A stretch of 64,000 bases of DNA, taken from assembly GCA_902629955.1 (NCBI GenBank), contig CACOSS010000002.1, positions 1-64,000 of the forward strand. The letters run 5' to 3'. This stretch comes from an uncultured Pelagibacteraceae bacterium (lineage in GTDB: Bacteria; Pseudomonadota; Alphaproteobacteria; Pelagibacterales; Pelagibacteraceae). A program made the translations under genes and the position numbers. Shown piece after piece: positions 28,731 through 37,989 of the stretch. The stretch's first letter is position 1, and each line of letters begins with the position of its first letter. The notes below the pieces were generated by a model, which saw nothing but the letters and a program-made list of their open reading frames with translations, did no database searches and was not told the DNA's origin.

Positions 28731-31053
28731 AGTTTCTATAATTTAGATATCCAAAAATAAGTAAAAGTCCAAATGAAAAAGGATATACCAAATTTTTATT
28801 TGGTCTATTTAAATTTTCAATTTTAACTTCACTAATAATATCTCCTATTTCTATTCCATTTTTTTTTGCTTTACCATTCCATTTTATTGTATCAACAATA
28901 GTCTGGTTATTTTTGCTTACCAAATTCATTCCATAATCTTCAAAGTTATAACTATTCTCAAAAGTACCCTTATTTATGACAAACAACTTATACCTTTCAC
29001 CGTATTCACTCAACCTAGTAACCTTGATATGGACTTCTTTATTAGGATCCAATTTTTTTTTATAGACTTTCTCTAAATCTTGAAAACTATATTTTGGGTA
29101 TATTTTATTTAGTGCAAATTCAGGAGAAAGCAATGATATTGATATTATAAAAAATATTATAATTTCAAACCATCTAAGTCTATTGAACATAAAAAATTGT
29201 GTTGCAGATGTAAAAACTAATATTCCTATTAATGATGTGACTATTACTATTAATGCGTGCCAGATATTCTCAATTCCAATTAATAAAAGTTCATGATTGA
29301 ATAAAAAAACGATAGGTAAAATACCTGTCCTAAGGCTATACCAGAATGCTTGTATACCAGTTTTTAGAGGATCACCCCCAGATATTCCAGCGGCGGCGTA
29401 GGATGCTAAGCCAACAGGTGGGGTTACATCAGCCATTAAACCAAAATAGAAAACAAATAGATGAACTGCAATTAATGGAAAAATAAATCCAGATGCATTT
29501 CCAACATCGACTAAAACCATAGACATCAATGAAGCTACAACTACATAATTTGCTGTTGTAGGAAGTCCCATTCCTAATAGTAAACATAAAATAATAGTTA
29601 AAAGTATTAAAATTATTACATTATCTTTTGCAACCGACTCTATCACAATTATTAAATTCGTGCTTAGGCCAGTTGAACCAACCGCTCCAACAATTATACC
29701 TGCTGTTGCAATAGCTATACCAACAGCAACCATATTAATTGCCCCTTTTTCAAATCCAACAATCGTTTGATTAAACCAAATTTTAAAACCTTCAGAAATA
29801 TTACCTTCTCTGTAATTTTTGATAATCTTATTTATTAAATTTACTAATATAAGAGCAATAGTTGCATAAAATACAGAATATGACGCTGTTAATCTTAAAA
29901 CAGTCAATAGATAAATCAGCACAAAAATTGGAATTAAAAAATGCAATCCTGATAAAAAGGTTTGCCTTAAAATAGGTACATCTTTTTCATCCATTCCTCT
30001 TAGATTTAATTTTAGGGCCTCTAAATGTGAAATATAAAACAATGCTATATAAGAAATTATTGCAGGTAAAAATGCGTGTTTAACAACTTCAAAATAAGTA
30101 ACTCCAATAAAACTTGCCATAACAAATGCAGCTGCTCCCATTACTGGTGGCATTATTTGGCCATTAACAGATGATGAAACTTCTATGGCGCCTGCTTTTT
30201 CTTTTGAAAAACCAGTTTTTTTCATAATAGGAATAGTGAAAGTCCCAGTTGTAACTGTATTTGCCACCGACGATCCTGAGATCATTCCCGTCATTCCAGA
30301 TCCTAAAATTGCCGCCTTAGCAGGACCACCTCGCATTTTTCCTACCATTGCAAATGCTAGATCTAAAAAATATTGTCCTCCGCCTGCAGTTTCTAACAAA
30401 GCACCAAATAAAACAAATAAAAATATAAAATCTACAGAAACACCAATTGGTATTCCAAATATTGCCTCTTGATCAAACCATTGAAAACCAACTAGTCTTT
30501 TAAGAGATAGTCCTCCATGAGAAATCATTTCGGGAGCGTATTTCCCAAAAAAAGAAAATAGCAAAAAACAAATTGCAATTATAACCAGAGGTATTCCAAT
30601 AACTCTTCTTGTTGCTTCAAGTAAAATTAAAATTCCACAAATACCAATAATTAACTCTATTGGAATTACTATATTATCACCCAATGAAATTTTGAGAAGT
30701 ATTCCGCCTCTATCTACAAGCTGATCATAAAAAAGGTAAATGTATAAACAACAAAAAGTACCTACCAAACTAATAAAAATATCTAAAAAAGTAATTTTTT
30801 TATTTTTAGATATAGGAAATATTAAAAATGCTAATAGTAAAGCAAAACCAAGATGAATTGCTCGGGCTGGTAAACCTTTAAACATTCCAAAATTAAATAT
30901 AAATGGAAATGGAGAAGCATACCAAAGCTGAAATAAAGACCAAATAATTGCAATTGAGGCAACAATTTTTAAATGTTTACCTTTGATTTTTCTAATTGGT
31001 GATAAATCTTCACTAATTTTTTCTTTAATATTAGTGTCACGATTTTCACTCAT
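28711..31053 (-). CDS. TRAP transporter fused 4TM/12TM permease (TAXI type)
   Basis: GSGMTGMISGSSVANTVTTGTFTIPIMKKTGFSKEKAGAIEVSSSVNGQIMPPVMGAAAFVMA; LLLGMGLPTTANYVVVASLM; many TMs. Confidence 0.9.
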   Translation of the reverse strand: MSENRDTNIKEKISEDLSPIRKIKGKHLKIVASIAIIWSLFQLWYASPFPFIFNFGMFKGLPARAIHLGFALLLAFLIFPISKNKKITFLDIFISLVGTFCCLYIYLFYDQLVDRGGILLKISLGDNIVIPIELIIGICGILILLEATRRVIGIPLVIIAICFLLFSFFGKYAPEMISHGGLSLKRLVGFQWFDQEAIFGIPIGVSVDFIFLFVLFGALLETAGGGQYFLDLAFAMVGKMRGGPAKAAILGSGMTGMISGSSVANTVTTGTFTIPIMKKTGFSKEKAGAIEVSSSVNGQIMPPVMGAAAFVMASFIGVTYFEVVKHAFLPAIISYIALFYISHLEALKLNLRGMDEKDVPILRQTFLSGLHFLIPIFVLIYLLTVLRLTASYSVFYATIALILVNLINKIIKNYREGNISEGFKIWFNQTIVGFEKGAINMVAVGIAIATAGIIVGAVGSTGLSTNLIIVIESVAKDNVIILILLTIILCLLLGMGLPTTANYVVVASLMSMVLVDVGNASGFIFPLIAVHLFVFYFGLMADVTPPVGLASYAAAGISGGDPLKTGIQAFWYSLRTGILPIVFLFNHELLLIGIENIWHALIVIVTSLIGILVFTSATQFFMFNRLRWFEIIIFFIISISLLSPEFALNKIYPKYSFQDLEKVYKKKLDPNKEVHIKVTRLSEYGERYKLFVINKGTFENSYNFEDYGMNLVSKNNQTIVDTIKWNGKAKKNGIEIGDIISEVKIENLNRPNKNLVYPFSFGLLLIFGYLNYRNYEFKKN

Positions 31054-31077
31054 TTTTTAAAGATACTATATTCTAAA

Positions 31078-31108
31078 AAAAAGGCCCAATATTTATTGGG
31101 CCTTTTTT
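31078..31108 (-). terminator. Intrinsic terminator/attenuator between TAXI receptor and TRAP permease
   Basis: AAGGCCCAAT-atTT-ATTGGGCCTT with T/A runs on both sides. Confidence 0.85.
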
Positions 31109-31128
31109 AGTCTTTTCTATAGAAAGAA

Positions 31129-32133
31129 TTACATTAATCCTGCTTCTTTGTAGTATTTAATAGCACCTGGATGTAACGGAGCTGATAAACCATCAGCTAT
31201 CATATTTTTCTTTTCTAGTGGTCCAAAAGCTGGATGTTGTTTTCTAAAATCATCAAAATTTTCGAATACTGCTTTTGTTACCAAATAGACAAGTTCTTCA
31301 GAAACATCTGCGCTTGTAACTACAGTAGCTTTAACTCCAAACGTAGTAACATCTTTCTTCTGTCCTGTATAAGTTCCTGCTGGAATAGTCGCTGCAGCAT
31401 AGTATGGCGCACCATCAATTAATCCTTGTACAGCTGAACCAGTAAGGTTTATTGGTAATGCTTTAGCTGCACAAGTCGCAGCTTGCTCCATTGCGCCATT
31501 TGGAAATCCAACTGAATATCCATAAGCATCAATCTTTCCATCACATAATGCTTTAACTTGTTCTGATGAAGTTAATTCAGTTGTTCCCTTAAAGTAACTA
31601 TTATCAACTCCCATCGCTTGCATAAGAACTTCCATTGTGCCTCTTTGACCTGAGCCTGGATTACCTATATTTACTGTTTTACCTTTTAGGCCCTTGAAAT
31701 CTTTTACTTTTGCTTTTTTTCTAGCCCAAATTTGAAATGGTTCGTTATGCACAGAGAAAACTGCTCTTAAATTACTAAATTGTTTTCCCTCCCATTTGCT
31801 TGATCCGTTAAATGCATGAAATTGCCAATCAGATTGTGCAACACCAAACTGAAATTCACCGTCTTTTATTTGACCAATATTATAATTGGATCCACCAGTT
31901 GATGGTGCAGTACATCTGTAAGCTTTTGCTGTTCCTTTTTTTCTTCCATGATCTTTACTGATCGCAGATTTGTGTAACATTTTGCATATAGCATTCCCTG
32001 TCTGGAAATAAACTCCAGTAGGTCCGCCTGTACCTATCGTAAAAAACTCTGCAGATTTTGCTACATTAGTAAAAGATAAAGTTGCAGCAAAAAAAATAAG
32101 AGTGCTAGATAGATATGTTATTATTTTTTTCAT
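31129..32133 (-). CDS. TAXI-family TRAP transporter solute receptor (start more likely 32133, MKKIITYLSS..., after a GGGGG SD)
   Basis: FTIGTGGPTGVYFQTGNAICKML; GKTVNIGNPGSGQRGTMEVLMQAMGV; signal peptide. Confidence 0.9.
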   Translation of the reverse strand: MKKIITYLSSTLIFFAATLSFTNVAKSAEFFTIGTGGPTGVYFQTGNAICKMLHKSAISKDHGRKKGTAKAYRCTAPSTGGSNYNIGQIKDGEFQFGVAQSDWQFHAFNGSSKWEGKQFSNLRAVFSVHNEPFQIWARKKAKVKDFKGLKGKTVNIGNPGSGQRGTMEVLMQAMGVDNSYFKGTTELTSSEQVKALCDGKIDAYGYSVGFPNGAMEQAATCAAKALPINLTGSAVQGLIDGAPYYAAATIPAGTYTGQKKDVTTFGVKATVVTSADVSEELVYLVTKAVFENFDDFRKQHPAFGPLEKKNMIADGLSAPLHPGAIKYYKEAGLM

Positions 32134-32229
32134 TATACCCCCTGTGTTAAAGAATAATCTAACCAAAAAAATACAAATATGTCTAGCAATGTATACAACG
32201 ATTAATTTCAGTTTTTGAAATATTTAGGC

Positions 32230-33450
32230 TCATTTTGACCATTGCTTCAGTCTTTTAGTCCCTTCAACAATGTTTGGTGCAAAATGATTAATTGTATCGT
32301 AATTTAATTTTTTATTTTTTGAATAATGATCCATCAATTTTGCACCATCAAAGTCTGTAAAGCTTAATCTTGCTAGCATTCTTTTTTTTGAAAAACCAAA
32401 ATCAGATCCTGGTAAAAGAGCAACACCTGTTTCCTTAAGGATACTTTTACACATCTCCCTAGAGTTTAAAAATTTTTTATTAATAAATTCAGGCATTAGA
32501 TAAAATCCACCTTGGGGTTTATTAATTAATACATTATTTGATTTAAGGTTTTCATATACATATTCACCAATAAATTTTAATATAAATCTAGAATTATCTA
32601 TAAAGAGTCTATGATTATTTTTATAAGCAATAATCGCGGCTTTTTGTATTGGTGCACTTACTGACGAAAATGACTCGCTAGCTAGCACTTTCAGTTTTTC
32701 AGTTATTTTTTTTAAATTTTTAGGTATTATTAAAAAACCTAATCTCCATCCTCCTGCACCACACCATTTACTTATACCGCTGCTTATGATTGTATTTTTT
32801 GGGGAATATTTTGAGATAGAGTCAAAATTATCACTAAAAGTTAATTCTGAGTAAATTTCATCAGATAAAATGAGAAAATTATATTTTTTTGTTAATTGAG
32901 CTATTTCTTTTAAATTTTGGCAAATCTGACCTGATGGATTATTAGGAGAATTTAAAAATAAAAGATAATTTTTTTTTCTACTTTTTTTAATAATTTTTTC
33001 AATTTCAAAGGCAGTTGGAAACCAATTATTCTCCGGTTTTGTCTCTATCCATTTTATATTATTTCTACCAATTTTGGCTTGAGGAGCGTATGAAACCCAG
33101 CTGGGTGCAGGCAATATAATTATACCATCAAATAACAAATGAAGAAGAAACATTAATTCTTTTGAACCTGGACCTATAATTATACTTTCTGGTGAATAAT
33201 TCTGTTTATATTTTTTTGAATAATATTTAGAAATTGCATTCCTAAGAGCTTGCAAACCCTGGATTGGTAAATACTTATTTTGATGTGCATTTTTTTTTAA
33301 TTCATTAACTATATCTTTAGGGACATTAAATGGTGATTGACCAAAGCCGAACTTAAATATTTTTTGACCTTTTTTTTCTAAACTTTTTGAGTACTCATTG
33401 ATCAGTAGAGTTGAAGAAGGTTGTAATTTTTTTAAAATATTTTTAATCAT
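32230..33450 (-). CDS. PLP-dependent class I/II aminotransferase
   Basis: FGFGQSPFNVPKDIV, NSPNNPSGQICQNL, LILSDEIYSELTF, SSGISKWCGAGGWRLGFLIIP. Confidence 0.85.
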   Translation of the reverse strand: MIKNILKKLQPSSTLLINEYSKSLEKKGQKIFKFGFGQSPFNVPKDIVNELKKNAHQNKYLPIQGLQALRNAISKYYSKKYKQNYSPESIIIGPGSKELMFLLHLLFDGIIILPAPSWVSYAPQAKIGRNNIKWIETKPENNWFPTAFEIEKIIKKSRKKNYLLFLNSPNNPSGQICQNLKEIAQLTKKYNFLILSDEIYSELTFSDNFDSISKYSPKNTIISSGISKWCGAGGWRLGFLIIPKNLKKITEKLKVLASESFSSVSAPIQKAAIIAYKNNHRLFIDNSRFILKFIGEYVYENLKSNNVLINKPQGGFYLMPEFINKKFLNSREMCKSILKETGVALLPGSDFGFSKKRMLARLSFTDFDGAKLMDHYSKNKKLNYDTINHFAPNIVEGTKRLKQWSK

Positions 33451-35392
33451 TTAATTCTTTTATATTCTTATATTCCTTCAAAATTTCAGGATTTGCCAGA
33501 GCTTCTTTATTTTTAACTATATTGCCCTCAATTATATTTTTGACTGCTAATTCAACAATTTTTCCATTTTTAGTTCTAGGAATATCACTAACACTGATTA
33601 CTTTATTTGGAACATGCCTTGGAGAGGCATTATATCTAATTTGTTTTTTTATTTTGTTAATTAGATCTTGGCTTAAATTAAATTTTTTATTCAAAACAAC
33701 AAATAAAACTATTCTTATATCATTATCCCAAGATTGCCCCACCACAATTGACTCTTTTATTTCTTTAAATTTTTCAACTTCCGAATAAATTTCTGATGTA
33801 CCAAGCCTTACCCCACCAGGGTTTAAAGTTGCATCTGATCTGCCATAAATCAAAAACCCACCTGAATTTTTTATTTCTCCATAGTCTCCGTGATGCCAAA
33901 TATTTTTATACCTGTTGAAGTAGGCATTTTGGAATTTTTTATTATTTTTATCATTCCAAAACTTTGTTGGCATTGAGGGAAATGGAGTTTTACAAACCAA
34001 CTCTCCCTTTATATTCTTTACTGATTTTCCGTTTTCATTAAAAATATCTACATCCATTCCTAAACCTTTTGATTGTATTTCTCCTGAAATTACAGATTTA
34101 TAAATATTTCCAAGTACGAAGCATGAAACTAAATCTGTTCCACCAGAAATTGATGCTAGATGGACCTTTTTTTTAATTTTTTTATAAATATATTCAAATC
34201 CTTCTTTTGATAAGGGAGATCCAGTCGAACATATTGTATTAAGATTTTTCAAATCAAAATTATTTGAAATATTACTTTTTTTTAAAGCATCTATATATTT
34301 CGCACTAACGCCAAAAAGTGTGATTTTTTCTTTACTAACAATTTTTAAGAGCAAATCTTTTTTTTTAAACATTGGAAATCCATCGAATAAAACAATAGAG
34401 GCCTTGGAACCTAGACAGGTTACTAGCCAGTTCCACATCATCCATCCACACGTTGTAAAATAAAAAACATTATCATTTTCTTTTATATTTGAATGAAGTT
34501 GATGCTCTTTTAAGTGTTGTAACAGTATGCCACCTGACCTATGACATATGCATTTAGGTTTACCGGTCGTTCCACTTGAATAAAGGATTGCTAGTTCAGT
34601 ATTAAAATTAAATTTTTTAAAATTAATTGAGGATGAGGAATATCTTTGAATTTCTTTCCAGAATTTAAATTTTATACCTTTAGATTTTTTAAAATTTAGA
34701 TATTTTTTTCCAGGATAATTAATTACTAAAACATGTTTAATTGATTTAATATTTTTTAATATATCTGGAAGTCTTTCAATAACATTAATTTCTTTACCAT
34801 TATAATAATATCTATCACCGATAATCAAAATTTTTGGCTTTATTTGAGCAAACCTTTCAACCAAACCATTTAAACCAAAATCTGGAGAGCAGGATGACCA
34901 TATAGCTCCAATTGCACTAGTGGCAACAAAACTTTCAACAGTTTGAATAATATTTGGTAAATATGCAGATACTCTATCACCCTTTTTAATATTTATTTTG
35001 TTAAAATATGTAATTATCTTGCTCACATTTTGATTTAACTGAAACCATGATCTTTCTTCTCTAAATCCATTCTCACTTAAAAAAGTAATAGCTTTTGAAT
35101 TATCGTTTTTGACTAAGATATTTTCTGCAAAGTTTAATTTATAGTCAGTTAAAAATAAATTTTTATAAAAAGTTTTTGATTTTAAAATTTTATTTTTCCC
35201 TTTTGTACCCTTTACCTTGCAAAAATCCCAGATGGTGTCCCAAAAATTTTCTTTATATTTTATGCTCCAATTAAATATATTATCGTAATCACTTTTGAAA
35301 TTAAGATTATATTTAGATTTTAAAAATTTTTCATATTGCATCAAATTTGAATTCAAAATTTGTTTTTTTGATGCTTTCCACAATTTTTTCAT
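33443..35392 (-). CDS. Acetoacetyl-CoA synthetase / acyl-CoA synthetase
   Basis: ILYSSGTTGKPKCICHRSGG, TTCGWMMWNWLVTCLGSKAS, WHHGDYGEIKNSGGFLIYGRSDATLNPGGVRLGTSEIY. Confidence 0.88.
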   Translation of the reverse strand: MKKLWKASKKQILNSNLMQYEKFLKSKYNLNFKSDYDNIFNWSIKYKENFWDTIWDFCKVKGTKGKNKILKSKTFYKNLFLTDYKLNFAENILVKNDNSKAITFLSENGFREERSWFQLNQNVSKIITYFNKINIKKGDRVSAYLPNIIQTVESFVATSAIGAIWSSCSPDFGLNGLVERFAQIKPKILIIGDRYYYNGKEINVIERLPDILKNIKSIKHVLVINYPGKKYLNFKKSKGIKFKFWKEIQRYSSSSINFKKFNFNTELAILYSSGTTGKPKCICHRSGGILLQHLKEHQLHSNIKENDNVFYFTTCGWMMWNWLVTCLGSKASIVLFDGFPMFKKKDLLLKIVSKEKITLFGVSAKYIDALKKSNISNNFDLKNLNTICSTGSPLSKEGFEYIYKKIKKKVHLASISGGTDLVSCFVLGNIYKSVISGEIQSKGLGMDVDIFNENGKSVKNIKGELVCKTPFPSMPTKFWNDKNNKKFQNAYFNRYKNIWHHGDYGEIKNSGGFLIYGRSDATLNPGGVRLGTSEIYSEVEKFKEIKESIVVGQSWDNDIRIVLFVVLNKKFNLSQDLINKIKKQIRYNASPRHVPNKVISVSDIPRTKNGKIVELAVKNIIEGNIVKNKEALANPEILKEYKNIKELND

Positions 35393-35522
35393 GCGATAAA
35401 TTTGTTTTTTGAATAAAATATCAGGATTTTTCAGTCAAAAAATAAAATAATTTTCATCTTGAAAAATAATTCTAATCAGACTTAAATTACCTTTTTATAA
35501 ATACTAACAAATTAGAGGAAAA

Positions 35523-36713
35523 ATGAGAAAATTAATAATTACTGTGTTTTTATTTGTATCATCTATGATTTCAAATTCTAATGCAGATGGACATGCAATT
35601 AAAATGGGTATTATTTTGGGTTTTACAGGTCCAATTGAATCACTTACACCAGCTATGGCTGCTTCAGCTGAGCTTGCATTTAAAGAAGCTTCTGATTCAG
35701 GTTCATTATTAGGTGGAAAGTATATTTCAGTAACAAGAGCAGACTCTACTTGTGTAGATTCTGCAGCGGCAGTAACTGCTGCTGAAGGATTGGTTTCTGG
35801 TGGAACTGTTGCTATTATGGGAGCAGATTGTTCAGGAGTTACTGGAGCAATCGCAGAAAAAGTTGCTGTACCAAATGGAGTTGTTATGATTTCACCATCA
35901 GCTACATCTCCAGGACTAACAGATATTAATGATAGGGGTTACTTTTTTAGAACAGCTCCATCAGATGCAAGAGGAGGTCAAATTCTTGCAGATATAACTA
36001 AAGATAGGGGAGTTAAAAGCGTTGCAATAACTTATACAAATAATGACTATGGAAAAGGACTTGCAGATGTTTATTCTGCTGCAGTCAAAGCTCATGGCAT
36101 TAAAGTAACTACAGTTGCAGCTCACGAAGATGGTAAGGCAGACTATTCATCTGAAGTGGCAACATTAGCTTCTGCTGGTGGAGATGCTGTTGCAGTTATT
36201 GGATATCTTGATCAAGGAGGAAAAGGTATTATACAAGGATCTTTGGACTCGGGAGCATTTGATAAATTTATTTTATCTGATGGTATGATTGGAGACTCTC
36301 TTACAGATGCTTTTGGCAAAGCTTTAAATAAATCATTTGGATCTATTCCAGGATCAACTGGTAAAGGTGCTGGTGTATTTACAAAAGTAGCTAAGTCTGC
36401 TGGTATCGACTCATCTGGACCATACACAGGAGAGTCATATGATGCAGCTGCACTAATAACGCTTGCTATGCAAGCTGGTGGTAAAGCAGACAGAAATACA
36501 ATCCAAAAAAATGTAATGTCTGTAGCAAATGCACCTGGAACAAAAATTTACCCAGGCCAACTTAAAAAGGCTCTTGATTTACTAGCTAAAGGAAAAGCTG
36601 TTAATTATGAAGGAGCAACAGGCGTAGAATTTACTGATGTTGGTGAAGCTTTTGGTTCTTTCTTAGAAAAAGAAATTAAAGGCGGTAAATTTAAAACTAA
36701 AAAACAAAGATAA
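35523..36713 (+). CDS. Branched-chain amino-acid-type ABC transporter substrate-binding protein
   Basis: Signal peptide; KMGIILGFTGPIESLTPAMAASAELAFKEA; type I periplasmic binding fold; next to liv genes. Confidence 0.85.
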   Translation: MRKLIITVFLFVSSMISNSNADGHAIKMGIILGFTGPIESLTPAMAASAELAFKEASDSGSLLGGKYISVTRADSTCVDSAAAVTAAEGLVSGGTVAIMGADCSGVTGAIAEKVAVPNGVVMISPSATSPGLTDINDRGYFFRTAPSDARGGQILADITKDRGVKSVAITYTNNDYGKGLADVYSAAVKAHGIKVTTVAAHEDGKADYSSEVATLASAGGDAVAVIGYLDQGGKGIIQGSLDSGAFDKFILSDGMIGDSLTDAFGKALNKSFGSIPGSTGKGAGVFTKVAKSAGIDSSGPYTGESYDAAALITLAMQAGGKADRNTIQKNVMSVANAPGTKIYPGQLKKALDLLAKGKAVNYEGATGVEFTDVGEAFGSFLEKEIKGGKFKTKKQR

Positions 36714-36723
36714 TTTTTATTTT

Positions 36724-36760
36724 AAAAACCCTAGCGTTTTATGACGCTAGGGTTTTGTTT
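36724..36760. terminator. Bidirectional intrinsic terminator between convergent genes
   Basis: AAAACCCTAGCG-ttttatga-CGCTAGGGTTTT perfect stem. Confidence 0.9.
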
Positions 36761-37915
36761 GTTTGAAATATCAGCTTTTATACTTGCTAATATAACTAAT
36801 ATCATAAAAGGAATACAAATTAAGTTCATTGTCTTCCAGCTTGTTAAAGCAATAAATACTCCTGCTGATAAACTGCCTAATGCGTGGACTGAGTAAACAA
36901 CAAAATCATTTAGGCCTTGAGCTTTATATTTTTCTTTTTCTTCATATGTAAGTACAAGTAAACTTGTTCCTGATATAAATAAAAAATTCCAACCTATGCC
37001 TAAAAAAATAAGAGCAAACATATAATTAAAAAAAGTTTGATCAAAAATACTTGTGAACAAAGTAATACTATAAAAAAATATACCAATGTAGATTACATTG
37101 CTATGGCCTATTTTTTTTATTAGATGACCTGTGACAAGTGACGGCAAAAACATTGAGGCAACATGAAATTGAATTACAATACCTGTTTTACTTAAACTCA
37201 TTTTTTCAATAACATGCATACTTATAGGTGTTGCTGTCATTAAAAAGGTCATTATTGCATATCCAAATGCCGATGCTGCTAACGCTTGAATAAATCTTGG
37301 TTGAGAAATTAATTCTAAATAACTTCTTCCAGTATAATTAATGTTTTCTTCAATAATTGTTTTACTTTTATAAAACAAAAAAAGAATTGTAGGTATAAAT
37401 GTTAAAACTGCTAAAGATAAATATGATCCTACGTATAAATTATCGCTAGCTAAATCTTTTGTATAGTTGGCTAAACTAGGTCCTAAAAAAGCTGAGATGA
37501 TACCTCCAAACAATAGTATTGAAATCGCTTTTGGGGCCATATTTTTTCCGACACTTTCCGCGGCAGCAAAACGATATTGGTGGGTAAAGGCCATTCCAAT
37601 ACCTATAAAAAAGTTTGCAAAACAAAACATGTAAAAGTTCTGATTTAATACTGAATAAGCTGCCAAAATTGAAGATAATGCATTACCAGTTGATGCATAA
37701 ATGAAACCAAGTTTTCGTCCTACTAAACTCATAACTTTTGTAGCCACAATTGCACCAATAGCTATTCCAACAACAGAGATTGACATAGGTAAGGTCGCTA
37801 ATGATTTCATTGGGCTTATTTGAGATCCTATAATTCCGCTTAAAAAAACAGTAACTGGAGCTGCTGTAAAACTAAAAATCTGACTTAATGTTAATAAAAT
37901 AAGATTTTTATTCAT
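36731..37915 (-). CDS. MFS transporter
   Basis: 12-TM-like hydrophobicity; GRKLGFIYASTGNALSSILAAY loop. Its 3' end overlaps the terminator stem. Confidence 0.75.
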   Translation of the reverse strand: MNKNLILLTLSQIFSFTAAPVTVFLSGIIGSQISPMKSLATLPMSISVVGIAIGAIVATKVMSLVGRKLGFIYASTGNALSSILAAYSVLNQNFYMFCFANFFIGIGMAFTHQYRFAAAESVGKNMAPKAISILLFGGIISAFLGPSLANYTKDLASDNLYVGSYLSLAVLTFIPTILFLFYKSKTIIEENINYTGRSYLELISQPRFIQALAASAFGYAIMTFLMTATPISMHVIEKMSLSKTGIVIQFHVASMFLPSLVTGHLIKKIGHSNVIYIGIFFYSITLFTSIFDQTFFNYMFALIFLGIGWNFLFISGTSLLVLTYEEKEKYKAQGLNDFVVYSVHALGSLSAGVFIALTSWKTMNLICIPFMILVILASIKADISNKQNPSVIKR

Positions 37916-37986
37916 TAAAATATGTATTTATCTCCTAAATAAATAATAATACCTATTGCAATGCCTGTTAGAATGTAAAAAAACAT
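37915..37986 (-). CDS. Candidate 23-aa membrane microprotein
   Basis: ATG at 37986 to TAA at 37915: MFFYILTGIAIGIIIYLGDKYIF; overlaps MFS start as TAATG and begins 3 nt after the livM stop. Confidence 0.4.
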   Translation of the reverse strand: MFFYILTGIAIGIIIYLGDKYIF

Positions 37987-37989
37987 AAT

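Noticed and set aside
30185-30472. Plus-strand 95-aa ORF antisense to TRAP permease
   Set aside because: Antisense shadow ORF within a strongly supported CDS.
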